Below, in pieces: positions 7,220-15,531 of a DNA stretch of 64,000 nt. The stretch is from AV80 sp035536995. GTDB lineage: Bacteria > Verrucomicrobiota > Verrucomicrobiia > Chthoniobacterales > UBA10450. Every line of letters begins with the position of its first letter. Positions within the stretch are counted from its first letter, which is position 1. The stretch spans positions 1 through 64,000 of the forward strand of contig DATLNB010000034.1 of NCBI GenBank assembly GCA_035536995.1, given 5' to 3'. The notes below the pieces were generated by a model that did no database searches, was not told the DNA's origin, and was given only the letters and a program-made list of their open reading frames with translations. The translations under genes and the position numbers were made by a program.

Positions 7220-8191
7220 GTGCTTACGGGAGCGATCATCGGCTTCGGCGCCGCCGCAGCGAACGGCCATTGGCCGGCCTACGCGAAGTCCGCCGATATC
7301 AAAATCGTGGCCGTGGTCGATCGGAGCGACGAACGCCGGCGAGCCGCGCGCGAACTTTCAATCCCTTTGGCTTTCGCCACGATGGACGATCTGGCGCGGA
7401 ACATGGCGCTTGATTTTGTCGACATCTGCACGCCTCCGGCACTTCATGTCGAGCTCGTCCTGGAAGCGCTACGCCACGGGTGGAACGTGCTTTGCGAAAA
7501 ACCGCTCGTCCTCCACGAGCCGGACGTGGAGCGGCTGCGCGACGCAATGGGCGAATCCCGCCGCGTTGTAGTTCCGGTTCACAACTGGAGATACGCGCCA
7601 ATCATTCGCCGGGCCACGGCGCTTCTTCGCTCCGGCACAATCGGGGAGCTGCGCCAGGTCGAGATCGAGACAAAACGATTTGAGGATTGCGCCGCGGTCG
7701 ATCCCGCGCAGCCCGGGTGGCGCCGCGATCCCGCGATGGCCGGCGGCGGTATCCTCTTCGACCACGGCTGGCATGCCGTTTATCTCGCCCGAAACTGGTT
7801 TAACCAGGATCCCAGCGAGGTTGCTGCCACGCTCCACATGATCCCGGAAACCACGGTGGATGACGAAGCCAGGCTAAAGCTCACTTTCCCGAGTGGCGTC
7901 GCGGAAATTTTTCTAACCTGGCGGGCCAACGCCCGAGCCAACCGGATCCGGCTCCGCGGCGACAAAGGCGAGATCACGATCGACGACGACCGGCTCACCA
8001 TGGGCGACGAATCGGAGCGTTTCGACTCGCCTCTCTCCCGCGGATCACACCATCCCGAATGGTTCGAGGCGATGCTGCGCGAGGTCGTGGCCAGTTTTGG
8101 CTCGGAAGAACTGGGACGCGAACGCTTCGAAGAAGCAGCGGTGTGTTTGTCAGTGATCCGGCGTGCCTACGACCTCGCCGGAATGGCCTAA
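7220..8191 (+). CDS. Gfo/Idh/MocA family NAD(P)-dependent oxidoreductase
   Basis: A 323-residue dehydrogenase. The N-terminal dinucleotide fold has 'GFGAAAANGHWPAY' (GxG loop), the acidic end of the second strand 'VAVVDRSDERR', and the family hallmark 'NVLCEKPL' near residue 95. The C-terminal half has 'VPVHNWRYAPIIRRA' and 'GGGILFDHGWHAVYLARNW', whose Asp and His fit the catalytic site. Relatives oxidise or reduce sugars and inositols. Last gene of the plus operon, 4 bp after the aminotransferase stop, GTG start. Its 3' end overlaps the convergent hydroxylase gene by 42 bp. Its partner substrate is probably that of the neighbouring aminotransferase. Confidence 0.87.
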   Translation: MLTGAIIGFGAAAANGHWPAYAKSADIKIVAVVDRSDERRRAARELSIPLAFATMDDLARNMALDFVDICTPPALHVELVLEALRHGWNVLCEKPLVLHEPDVERLRDAMGESRRVVVPVHNWRYAPIIRRATALLRSGTIGELRQVEIETKRFEDCAAVDPAQPGWRRDPAMAGGGILFDHGWHAVYLARNWFNQDPSEVAATLHMIPETTVDDEARLKLTFPSGVAEIFLTWRANARANRIRLRGDKGEITIDDDRLTMGDESERFDSPLSRGSHHPEWFEAMLREVVASFGSEELGRERFEEAAVCLSVIRRAYDLAGMA

Positions 8192-8824
8192 CGAGCGGGT
8201 CTCCAGCGGAGCGCGACGGCCGCGGGTCCCGAAAACATAATCCCAGAGCGGCGAACTGACGCCGAATCCGTGATGGTCGTCTTTGAAGTGATGCCGCATG
8301 TGGTACTGCTTCAACCACAGTCCGACCCCGCCTTTCATGGAAAAGTGGTGGGTCGCGTAATGAATCATGTCGTAGCAGACATAGCCGAAGATAAATCCAG
8401 CAAAGGTCCCGGGGGCGAGGCGGCCGAAGATCGCTAGAAACAATCCGTAAAAGACGAGAGAAACCGGAATACTGAACGCTGGCGGCGCGACGAGCCGGGT
8501 CGCGTCCTGCGGATAATCGTGGTGCGCCCCATGAACGAAAAAGTGGATTCGTTTTCCCCAACCGCTTTTCGGTTCGTAGTGAAAAAGGTAACGATGCATC
8601 GCGTATTCGATCAGGGTCCAAAGGAGGAGACCAAGCGCGAATAAGCCGGCAGTCGCGGCAATCGACAAACCACGGGGCCCCGCGGAGAGGTAGAGCGTGT
8701 AAGCGATTACCGGTAGAAAAACCACCACGGGCGTCACGGGATGCACATGCGAAAAACGCTCGAAGAAATCGCTCTCGAAAAACCGGACCGATTCGTTCTT
8801 GGTCGAGACGGGGCGCGGTGTCAT
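8150..8824 (-). CDS. FA2H-like fatty acid 2-hydroxylase (sphingolipid alpha-hydroxylase)
   Basis: A 224-residue di-iron membrane hydroxylase. The histidine clusters are H77/H82 ('EYAMHRYLFHY'), H94/H98/H101/H102 ('HFFVHGAHHDYPQD'), H155/H159/H160 and H175/H178/H179 ('YHMRHHFKDDHHGFG'), ending 'PLWDYVFGT'. The order and the companion motif 'TRLVAPP' match eukaryotic FA2H/Scs7, which put a 2-hydroxyl on the N-acyl chain of ceramide, more closely than they match sterol desaturases in general. Hydrophobic helices lie at about 28-48, 55-75, 115-135 and 138-155. It sits 30 bp downstream of the serine-palmitoyltransferase-like gene on the same strand, so the two are probably cotranscribed. No cytochrome b5 domain is fused. 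Confidence 0.85.
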   Translation of the reverse strand: MTPRPVSTKNESVRFFESDFFERFSHVHPVTPVVVFLPVIAYTLYLSAGPRGLSIAATAGLFALGLLLWTLIEYAMHRYLFHYEPKSGWGKRIHFFVHGAHHDYPQDATRLVAPPAFSIPVSLVFYGLFLAIFGRLAPGTFAGFIFGYVCYDMIHYATHHFSMKGGVGLWLKQYHMRHHFKDDHHGFGVSSPLWDYVFGTRGRRAPLETRSLGHSGEVVGTPDH

Positions 8825-8854
8825 GACGTTACCATTTCCGGAATTAACATCGCT

Positions 8855-10171
8855 TCAACCGCCCCCGGCGGCCGCTTGCATCTGCGTGGGGATCAGCGTG
8901 TCGGAAAGAATGTTCAGCGCTTCATCGAGATCGGCGCGGCTGTGATTCGCCGTGACGCATGCCCGGAAGCAAATCTTATCCTGCGGCACGGCCGGGTAAT
9001 CGACTGGCGCCACCCAGAGCCCGCGATAACGCAGCTCGTGCCCGAGGCGATACATCCGCTCGCGATCGCCGATCACGATCGGCATGATGTAAGTGGTTGA
9101 ATTACCGGTATCGACCCCGAGCCCGCGCAGCTGCTCGTGAAAGTATCTGGCATTTTCCCAGAGACGTTCCCGCAATTCCGGCCGGGAAGTCCCGATCTCG
9201 AGCGCTTTCAAGATCGCCGCGACCACCACCGGCGGAAGCGCGCAGGAGTAAACATACGGGTGCGAGTAGAACCTGAGGTAATCGAGCGTTTCTTTCGAGC
9301 CGGCCACGAATCCGCCGAGCGCGCCGAACGCTTTCGAGAAGGTTCCGTAGAGAATGCGGACCCGCTTTTCGACACCGAAATGTTCGACCGCGCCGCGCCC
9401 ATTCTCGCCACAAGCGAGCATGGAGTGCGCTTCATCCACAAACACGCTGGCGTCATGGGAGTCGGCCACGTCCATCAGGGCGTCGAGCTGGCCGAAATCG
9501 CCGTCCATCGAATAAATCCCCTCAACGATGACGAGCTGCCGTTTGCCTTTATGCCGGGTCAGCGCGGCATCGAGCGATTCCGGATCGTTATGCTCGAACC
9601 GCTCCGTCCGCGTCCGTGCCAGGACCGCACCATCGCGAAGACTAAGGTGAGAACGATTATCCATAACCGCGACATCGCTCTTCCGAAGGAGCCCGGAGAT
9701 TGTCCCGAGGGCGCCACCAAAACCGCTGTTGAAGAGCATCGCGTCTTCATAACCGAGGAACTCGGCCATCCGTCTTTCCAGCTGCCGGTGCAAATCGGTC
9801 ATCCCCGAGAGCATGGGGGAACCGCAGGCGCCCATGCCGTAGGTGGCGAGCGCTTCGTGCGCCGCCTCGATTACTTCGGGATGGGTGGCCAGCCCGAGAT
9901 AATTGTAGGAACAAAGGTTGATAACCGGGTGCGATTTCCCTCCGTAATTCAGGGTCGTCCGCCGTTCGGCCGGGCCGGTCATTTCCGGTTCGTAAAGCTC
10001 GATTGCCCACTCACCCGCCTGGTGCCACTTCGTGAAGATCGGGGGCGGCTTTAAAGGGTCCTTGCTGTCACCCACCAGAAAATCGCTGAGACTGAACTTA
10101 CCCGGATCGGTTTCGATCGTCGTCGGAGTCCTTTCCATTTCCAGCGCTGAGATTTCGGAATTCAATGGCAT
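8855..10171 (-). CDS. spt: Serine palmitoyltransferase-like alpha-oxoamine synthase
   Basis: A 438-residue PLP enzyme of the alpha-oxoamine synthase family (SPT, BioF, KBL, ALAS). The entry motif 'INLCSYNYLGLATHP' starts near 84. His175 ('NRSHLS') stacks on the cofactor, D246 and H249 are in 'VFVDEAHS', and Lys280 in 'YGTFSKAFGALGG' forms the Schiff base. The 80-residue front region with 'PPIFTKWHQAGEW' is longer than in BioF or KBL and is typical of SPT-type enzymes. Expected reaction: serine plus acyl-CoA/ACP to 3-ketosphinganine. The adjacent FA2H-like gene and the BcerS-like gene support this. There is no bio operon here, and a separate KBL lies at 53831-55012. I see no ketosphinganine reductase in the window. 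Confidence 0.83.
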   Translation of the reverse strand: MPLNSEISALEMERTPTTIETDPGKFSLSDFLVGDSKDPLKPPPIFTKWHQAGEWAIELYEPEMTGPAERRTTLNYGGKSHPVINLCSYNYLGLATHPEVIEAAHEALATYGMGACGSPMLSGMTDLHRQLERRMAEFLGYEDAMLFNSGFGGALGTISGLLRKSDVAVMDNRSHLSLRDGAVLARTRTERFEHNDPESLDAALTRHKGKRQLVIVEGIYSMDGDFGQLDALMDVADSHDASVFVDEAHSMLACGENGRGAVEHFGVEKRVRILYGTFSKAFGALGGFVAGSKETLDYLRFYSHPYVYSCALPPVVVAAILKALEIGTSRPELRERLWENARYFHEQLRGLGVDTGNSTTYIMPIVIGDRERMYRLGHELRYRGLWVAPVDYPAVPQDKICFRACVTANHSRADLDEALNILSDTLIPTQMQAAAGGG

Positions 10172-10510
10172 AACGGCAAAAGAGGCGTGGAGACGCCTGA
10201 CAGGTTTGGGTTGGTGCGGCGAATGAAGAGCGACGCAGCAGCGATCGCCGGATTGGTCATTCGATTGAGCAGCCCAGCAAAATAAGGAAAGGGCCGGAAA
10301 ACGTCCATAAATAAATATGGTGTTTTTCGCGGCGGGCCGGAGGGGCGAAGACCGCGCTTCTGCCCGGGCGGTCTGATCGGCATCAGTCCGTATTTCCGCC
10401 TTCGTAACCCCGGGAGCAAAAGTAAACGATTTGTTACGTTTTTACGTTTGCTGCGATTTAAATCCGGCTCATAGTCGCCAGTTCCAGATCGCTGCCGCGC
10501 CAATAGACAT
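10172..10510. other. 339-bp divergent intergenic region
   Basis: Separates the minus-strand SPT-like gene from the plus-strand propeller gene, so it should hold both promoters. For the propeller gene, TTGTTA at 10431-10436 and GATTTA at 10455-10460, 18 bp apart, could be a weak promoter. There is an A/T-rich patch at 10308-10330. Possible frames through it show no domain signature. I see no riboswitch or small-RNA signature. Confidence 0.4.
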
Positions 10511-13500
10511 ATGTACAACAAGCTCCGCCTCACACCGCTTTCCCCCGTTTCCCGCCTTTCGAGGTTGATTGGTATGTGGCTGATCCTGACTTGGTTAGCT
10601 GCCACCGCCTCCGCCCAGCAACTCCCGGCATTTGGAATCGTCAAGCCCTCGTCCACTGGGGTACCCGGGGAAGAGGTCAGGGTGATGACATTCGATCCCG
10701 CCGGCAATCTGTGGGTCGCGGCTCGCTGGCCATTTTGGGGCGAAAGCGGGCTGGCGATGCTCTCCGCCGATCAATTGGACCATACGCCGTTGCCTGGCGG
10801 TGGATACGACACTGGCGGATGGCGCGTCTGGTCTAGCATCCACCATCCAATTCCGTCGCCCTACATCCATGCAATGGTGTTCGGCAGCGATGGCACCGGC
10901 TGGGTGGCGACGGATGGCGGACTGGTGCGCTTCCGCCCGAATGCCGCACCTGCGGAGCAGTGGCTGATTTATACGCCCGCGAATTCTCCATTGCTCAGAC
11001 CTGAGATCCGATCGATCGCGATCGATGGGCAGGGCTCCGTCTGGATCACGAATGCGAGTGTTCTCGGCGGTGCGCAAGGCCTCTTCAAACTAAACCCGAC
11101 GACCGGGGAGTGGACGCATGTAAATCCGGGACTGAAGGCCTGGTCGGTTGCGGTCGGCAACAACGACCATGTGTTTGTCTCCATGACCGGCACCCACGGC
11201 ATGATGGAGTTTGACGGCACCAAATGGTCTTACTACCCCCACAATTACGAGTTTCAGGAGCTGAGTAATATGGTGCAGGACGCAGAGGGACGTGTCTGGG
11301 CACTGTCGAGCGGGGGTTTCCTGACGCGGTGGGACGGGGTGGCCTGGAAGACCTTCGGTTACGTCGGCGAGACGGCGACAATGAGCGGCATCGGCAAGGA
11401 CCTGAGCGGGGCCATTTACATCTCCAACTGGTATGGCGGCGTCTATAAAATGGTGAACGACACGCCCGTCTTTTTCCTCGACGCGCAAGATCTTCCGAGC
11501 CCGATCGTGCAGCGACCGAACGGCGATTTTTGGATCAAGAATTATGGAGCGAACGGCGTCCTCGGCACTGTCCGCCACTACAATTCCAGCGGGCAACTCC
11601 TTCGCCGGATGAACACGTACAACAGCGGATTGCCCGACTACGCGATCACCCGGATAAAATCCGACCGCGGCGGCAACCTCTGGTTTGCCTCTCCCGAAGC
11701 CGGCCTCTCCAGGATGCTCGGCAGTGACGGCGCAAGCGACGCGGCGATGCACTGGCGAAACTGGGGCAACCACAACGCTGAGTCAGAACCGTACCCTTGG
11801 AGGGGGAGCGAACCGATGGTGTCGTTGTTTGAAGACGACGACGGGAGTTTTTGGATGGGAGGCAACGGCATTGGCCATTGGAACTCGACCACCGGAAGCT
11901 TCACTGGCTTCTGGAATTGGAAAAACTCAGACCTCGGCGGGAGCACCACAACCGCTCTGGTAAAGCGCAACGGGACGATGTGGGCGGGCAGCAGCGGCTC
12001 GGGCCTCTTCTGGTTCGATGGCGCCAAGTGGCAGAATGTAACGCTCAGCCCGGAGGGTTACCGCTACAGCCCGAACAACGTCAAGGCGATGGCGGTGGAT
12101 ACCGCCGGCAATTTCTGGGTCGGGTCGGAATATGGGCTGCGGAAGTTCGCCCCTGGTGAAAACACGAACTTCACCGTTTACATCGATGCGCCTCTGCCGG
12201 GTTACTACATCACGGACGTGGAAGCGGATCCCACAGGTGGCATTTGGGTCTCCACCGATCGGGGACTGGCGCGGTTCGATGGGACCAATTGGACTTCGTA
12301 CACGCCGGATAACAGCGGCTTGCCGGGTGCGTTCATTACCGATGTGGCGCGCCGCAGCAGCGACGGTCTGATTGCGATCGCCGTGCAGAATGGGAACCTC
12401 GGTTCCGTTAGCACTTTTAACGGCAGCAGTTGGACGCACTACACAACTGCCAATTCGCCGCTGCACCACCCGCAGATTCAGGCGGTGGAGTTCGATCGCG
12501 ACGGCGACCTGTGGGCTAGCACCTACGGCGAAGGGGTGGTCGAGATCAAAATTGGATCTACAGCGCCGCCTTCCACGCCGACACCGACGCCGACTCCGAC
12601 GCCGGCCGCTACGGCAACGCCGAGTCCAACTGCGACCCCGACCCCGACTCCGAGTCCGACCGCTACCCCTCCTCCGAATCCGACTCCCACTCCAACGCCG
12701 AGCGTCACCCCGACTCCAACGCCCGCGGCGAGCCCTACTCCAACGCCAACTCCGAGCGCCACTCCGACACCGGAACCGACCGCGCCAACAACCGCCCTCG
12801 GCAACCTATCCACGCGTCTCCGCGTTGAGTCAGGGGACAATGCGTTGATCGGGGGATTCATCATCTCCGGTGATAAACCGAAGAAACTGCTTATTCGCGC
12901 GATTGGGCCTTCATTGTCGATCGATGATGCGTTGACCGACCCGACCCTGGAACTCTTCGACAGCAACCAGAAAACGCTGGCATTCAATAATGACTGGACG
13001 GAATCGAGAGCTGAAATAGAAGCCACGAACCTCGCTCCCACGCATGATCTGGAGTCGGCGATGGTTGTGGAGCTCGCCCCAGGCGCCTACACCGCTGCCG
13101 TGCGCGGCGACCGTGGGGCTGGCGTCGGCTTGATCGAAGTTTACGATCTCGGCAACGGGAAAGAGTCGCGACTGGCGAATCTCTCGACCCGCGGGCGGGT
13201 GCAAACCGGAGACAACGTAATGATTGGCGGCATGATCGTTACCGGCTCAGATGCGCAAAAGGTGATCATACGAGCAAGCGGCCCATCGTTGCCAGTGGAC
13301 GGCCGGCTGGGCAATCCCTCTCTAGCGTTGTACGACAACAACGGCACGCTTTTGCGTTCGAATGATAACTGGCGCGAAAGCCAGCAAGCAGCGATCGAAG
13401 CGACTGGCCTTGCGCCAGCGAACGACCTCGAGGCGGCGATCGTGACCGATTTTGCTCCGGGCGCCTACACGGCAATCGTCAGCGGTGCGAACTCCACGAG

Positions 13501-13537
13501 CGGCATAGGGCTGGTCGAAATCTACTCCCTCAATTAG
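10511..13537 (+). CDS. Secreted beta-propeller protein with Thr-Pro linker and duplicated C-terminal domain
   Basis: A 1008-residue exported protein. Residues 1-35 form a signal peptide ending 'ATASA'. Residues about 40-680 are repeated blades of the two-component-regulator propeller type, seen as recurring phrases such as 'GWVATDGGLVRF', 'FWMGGNGIGHW', 'FWVGSEYGLRKF' and 'IWVSTDRGLARF'. Residues about 688-760 are a Thr/Pro-rich linker. The last 245 residues are two copies of a ~115-residue beta-rich domain (about 763-876 and 880-1008) with 'LSTR', 'IGG', 'IRAxGPSL' and 'PGAYTA'. Unlike hybrid two-component sensors, there is no membrane helix, kinase or response regulator after the propeller. 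The duplicated domain recurs in the proteins at 26618 and 31484, and may serve surface attachment or export; that is inference. Confidence 0.85.
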   Translation: MYNKLRLTPLSPVSRLSRLIGMWLILTWLAATASAQQLPAFGIVKPSSTGVPGEEVRVMTFDPAGNLWVAARWPFWGESGLAMLSADQLDHTPLPGGGYDTGGWRVWSSIHHPIPSPYIHAMVFGSDGTGWVATDGGLVRFRPNAAPAEQWLIYTPANSPLLRPEIRSIAIDGQGSVWITNASVLGGAQGLFKLNPTTGEWTHVNPGLKAWSVAVGNNDHVFVSMTGTHGMMEFDGTKWSYYPHNYEFQELSNMVQDAEGRVWALSSGGFLTRWDGVAWKTFGYVGETATMSGIGKDLSGAIYISNWYGGVYKMVNDTPVFFLDAQDLPSPIVQRPNGDFWIKNYGANGVLGTVRHYNSSGQLLRRMNTYNSGLPDYAITRIKSDRGGNLWFASPEAGLSRMLGSDGASDAAMHWRNWGNHNAESEPYPWRGSEPMVSLFEDDDGSFWMGGNGIGHWNSTTGSFTGFWNWKNSDLGGSTTTALVKRNGTMWAGSSGSGLFWFDGAKWQNVTLSPEGYRYSPNNVKAMAVDTAGNFWVGSEYGLRKFAPGENTNFTVYIDAPLPGYYITDVEADPTGGIWVSTDRGLARFDGTNWTSYTPDNSGLPGAFITDVARRSSDGLIAIAVQNGNLGSVSTFNGSSWTHYTTANSPLHHPQIQAVEFDRDGDLWASTYGEGVVEIKIGSTAPPSTPTPTPTPTPAATATPSPTATPTPTPSPTATPPPNPTPTPTPSVTPTPTPAASPTPTPTPSATPTPEPTAPTTALGNLSTRLRVESGDNALIGGFIISGDKPKKLLIRAIGPSLSIDDALTDPTLELFDSNQKTLAFNNDWTESRAEIEATNLAPTHDLESAMVVELAPGAYTAAVRGDRGAGVGLIEVYDLGNGKESRLANLSTRGRVQTGDNVMIGGMIVTGSDAQKVIIRASGPSLPVDGRLGNPSLALYDNNGTLLRSNDNWRESQQAAIEATGLAPANDLEAAIVTDFAPGAYTAIVSGANSTSGIGLVEIYSLN

Positions 13538-13562
13538 CTAGCAAGGGTTCTGAATGGGAACG

Positions 13563-13635
13563 CGACCCTAACGGGATTCGAACCCGTGTTACCGCCGTGA
13601 AAGGGCGGTGTCCTAGGCCACTGGACGATAGGGTC
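13563..13635 (-). tRNA. tRNA-Glu (TTC anticodon)
   Basis: Read on the minus strand, the 73-nt sequence folds as a cloverleaf. The acceptor stem GACCCTA pairs with TAGGGTC and the discriminator base is G. The anticodon stem CCGCC/GGCGG encloses loop CTTTCAC with anticodon TTC. The T arm CGGGTTCGAATCCCG is standard. CCA is not encoded. It lies 43 bp upstream of the waaA stop on the same strand, transcribed away from it. Confidence 0.97.
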
Positions 13636-13678
13636 AGGGAAGGCGGGCAATATCAGAAGCGGCATCCGCCGTTGCAAG

Positions 13679-14977
13679 TTATTTGCCGGAATGTTTCAGG
13701 GCCAAAACGATCGCCGCGGTGCGGGCGGTGGCGCCGCTGTGCCGGGCCAGAACGGATTGAGCATTAGCCACGAGGGCCAGCGCCGCGTCCCGATCGCGGA
13801 GCAGCCAGGCGATCTGTTGCTGGAGTGAGTTTGGGTCCCGCACTTGCACAGCGGCTTTGTTTGTCACGAGCGCCTCGGCCAGAGCCGAAAAATTTTCCAT
13901 GTGCGGACCGAAGAGGACGGGCTTGCCGGCAAGGATCGGCTCGACCGGATTCTGGCCGCCACGCGCGGTGAGGCTTTTCCCCACAAAAACGATCGTGGCC
14001 ACGGCGTACCAGTGTTGAAGTTCGCCGGTCGTATCGAGAAGAAGACAGTCAGGCACGGAAGCCCGTCCGGCATCGGCCTCGCTCCGCAAGGCAACGCTCA
14101 ACCCGAGCCGCTCCAGCCGGACGCGAATCTCGGGGGCCCGTTCGACGTGGCGCGGCGCGACAATCAAAGTGAACGAGGGAAAATCTGTTCGCAGTCGAAC
14201 GAAGATTTCGCCGAGGATTTCTTCTTCGCCCGCATGCGTGCTCCCGCCGAAGAGAATCGGGCGGTCACGATCAAGGCCGAAGCGATTCAGGATCTCGAGG
14301 GGCAGATCTGGATTTAGACGCACGCCGACCGGATCGTATTTAATGCTGCCCACGGGATGGATCCGCGCGCGCTCCACGCCCAGCGCGACCCAGCGATCCG
14401 CATCTTCAGGTTCCTGCACGCACACTGCATCGAGGCAACCGAAGGTAGGCGCGATGAGAAACCGGAAACGCCGAAACCGGGCTTCGGACCGCAGGGAAAG
14501 GCGGGCATTGACCAGGATCAGCGGGACCTCGCGGTTCCGTGCTTCGGACGCGAGATTCGGCCAGACTTCGGCTTCAACCAGAACGACGCGGACGGGCCGG
14601 ATGGCCGCAAAGGCGCGCCGCATGAACGGCCAGAGATCGAGCGGACTGTAGAGGACCTCCATGTCCTCGCCGGCTTCGGAAGTCGCGACGTGGAACCCGG
14701 TGGTCGTCGTGGTGGTCAGGACGCAGAAGAAATCCGGATCGCCCTCTCGAAGTTGGGCGGCGAGTTTCAAGGCGATCGCAACCTCGCCAACGCTGACCGC
14801 GTGGATCCAGGTGCAGCGCCGCGAGCTGAGCCGGCGCCGGACATTTTTATCGTAGAAACCAAATCGCTGCCCGAACTTGTGGCGGTAGTTACCGCGTCGG
14901 AGCAGCTTCGAGATCTGCCCGGGCAGAAAGAAAAGGAGACCTGCCGGATAAAGAAGGTTGTAGAGGAACCGAATCAT
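13679..14977 (-). CDS. waaA: 3-deoxy-D-manno-octulosonic acid (Kdo) transferase
   Basis: A 432-residue GT-B glycosyltransferase that adds Kdo to lipid A at the inner membrane, so the organism makes LPS. Visible marks are an N-terminal membrane anchor ('FLYNLLYPAGLLFFLPG'), 'IHAVSVGEV', 'LVEAEVWPNL' and 'LILVNARLS' in the first lobe, then 'PILFGGSTHAGEEE' and the donor-site region 'GGQNPVEPILAGKPVLFGPHMENF' in the second. The ATG at 14977 overlaps the rsmD stop as ATGA; a longer in-frame reading would run far into rsmD. Third gene of the AsmA-like/rsmD/waaA operon. Confidence 0.93.
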   Translation of the reverse strand: MIRFLYNLLYPAGLLFFLPGQISKLLRRGNYRHKFGQRFGFYDKNVRRRLSSRRCTWIHAVSVGEVAIALKLAAQLREGDPDFFCVLTTTTTTGFHVATSEAGEDMEVLYSPLDLWPFMRRAFAAIRPVRVVLVEAEVWPNLASEARNREVPLILVNARLSLRSEARFRRFRFLIAPTFGCLDAVCVQEPEDADRWVALGVERARIHPVGSIKYDPVGVRLNPDLPLEILNRFGLDRDRPILFGGSTHAGEEEILGEIFVRLRTDFPSFTLIVAPRHVERAPEIRVRLERLGLSVALRSEADAGRASVPDCLLLDTTGELQHWYAVATIVFVGKSLTARGGQNPVEPILAGKPVLFGPHMENFSALAEALVTNKAAVQVRDPNSLQQQIAWLLRDRDAALALVANAQSVLARHSGATARTAAIVLALKHSGK

Positions 14978-15531
14978 CGAGCCGGCCGGTGGAGAAACAG
15001 GACCTCGGTAGCGCCATACCTCCGCGCCCGGGCGATTTCCCAAAGCGAAGTGGCCGGCGTCAGTTCACCGGGCCGCTTTTCCAGGACAAAGATGCCGCCG
15101 GGTGCAAGCATTTCGGCAAGGCGCAAATCATCCAAAAGCAGGGAGGTGAACTGCCCTCCCGATTTGGTTTTCTCGTAAGGGGGATCGGCGAAGATGATCG
15201 TGTACGGCCCGCTCGCCGAAGCGTTGTCGAGAAACGCGAACACGTCCTGTTTGCGGACGCGGCCCTCGAGTTTTGTCCGGGCCAGATTGCGCTCAATCGC
15301 GGCAACGGCAGCAGCGTTCTCTTCAACAAACAGTGCGGAGGCGGCCCCGCGACTGAGCGCCTCAATTCCAAGCGCCCCAGTCCCGGCGAAGAGATCCAGC
15401 ACCCGCGCGCCAATGATTTGGTCGCCCAAACTGGAAAAGATCGCGGCCTTCACGCGATCCATGGTCGGGCGCACCTCGGTCTTCGGGACATCCAAGTGGA
15501 GTCCGCCCGCGGCGCCGGCGATCACTCTCAT
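14974..15531 (-). CDS. rsmD: 16S rRNA (guanine(966)-N2)-methyltransferase RsmD
   Basis: A 185-residue class I SAM-dependent methyltransferase. The opening 'MRVIAGAAGG' and 'VRPTMDRVKAAIFSSLG' are characteristic of RsmD, followed by the SAM site 'VLDLFAGTGALGIEALSRGA' and the catalytic 'IIFADPPYEK'. It methylates G966 of 16S rRNA during small-subunit assembly. ATGA overlaps at both ends couple it to the AsmA-like gene upstream and waaA downstream. Length is normal for the family. Confidence 0.93.
   Translation of the reverse strand: MRVIAGAAGGLHLDVPKTEVRPTMDRVKAAIFSSLGDQIIGARVLDLFAGTGALGIEALSRGAASALFVEENAAAVAAIERNLARTKLEGRVRKQDVFAFLDNASASGPYTIIFADPPYEKTKSGGQFTSLLLDDLRLAEMLAPGGIFVLEKRPGELTPATSLWEIARARRYGATEVLFLHRPAR

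Noticed and set aside
10162..10707. Minus-strand frame in the SPT-propeller gap
   Set aside because: It overlaps the signal peptide coding region of the propeller gene and the SPT start, with no domain or ribosome-binding site.
10511..13537. Hybrid two-component sensor (propeller-type)
   Set aside because: The propeller blades match such sensors, but there is no transmembrane helix, histidine kinase or regulator domain after them. The protein ends in the secreted duplicated domain.
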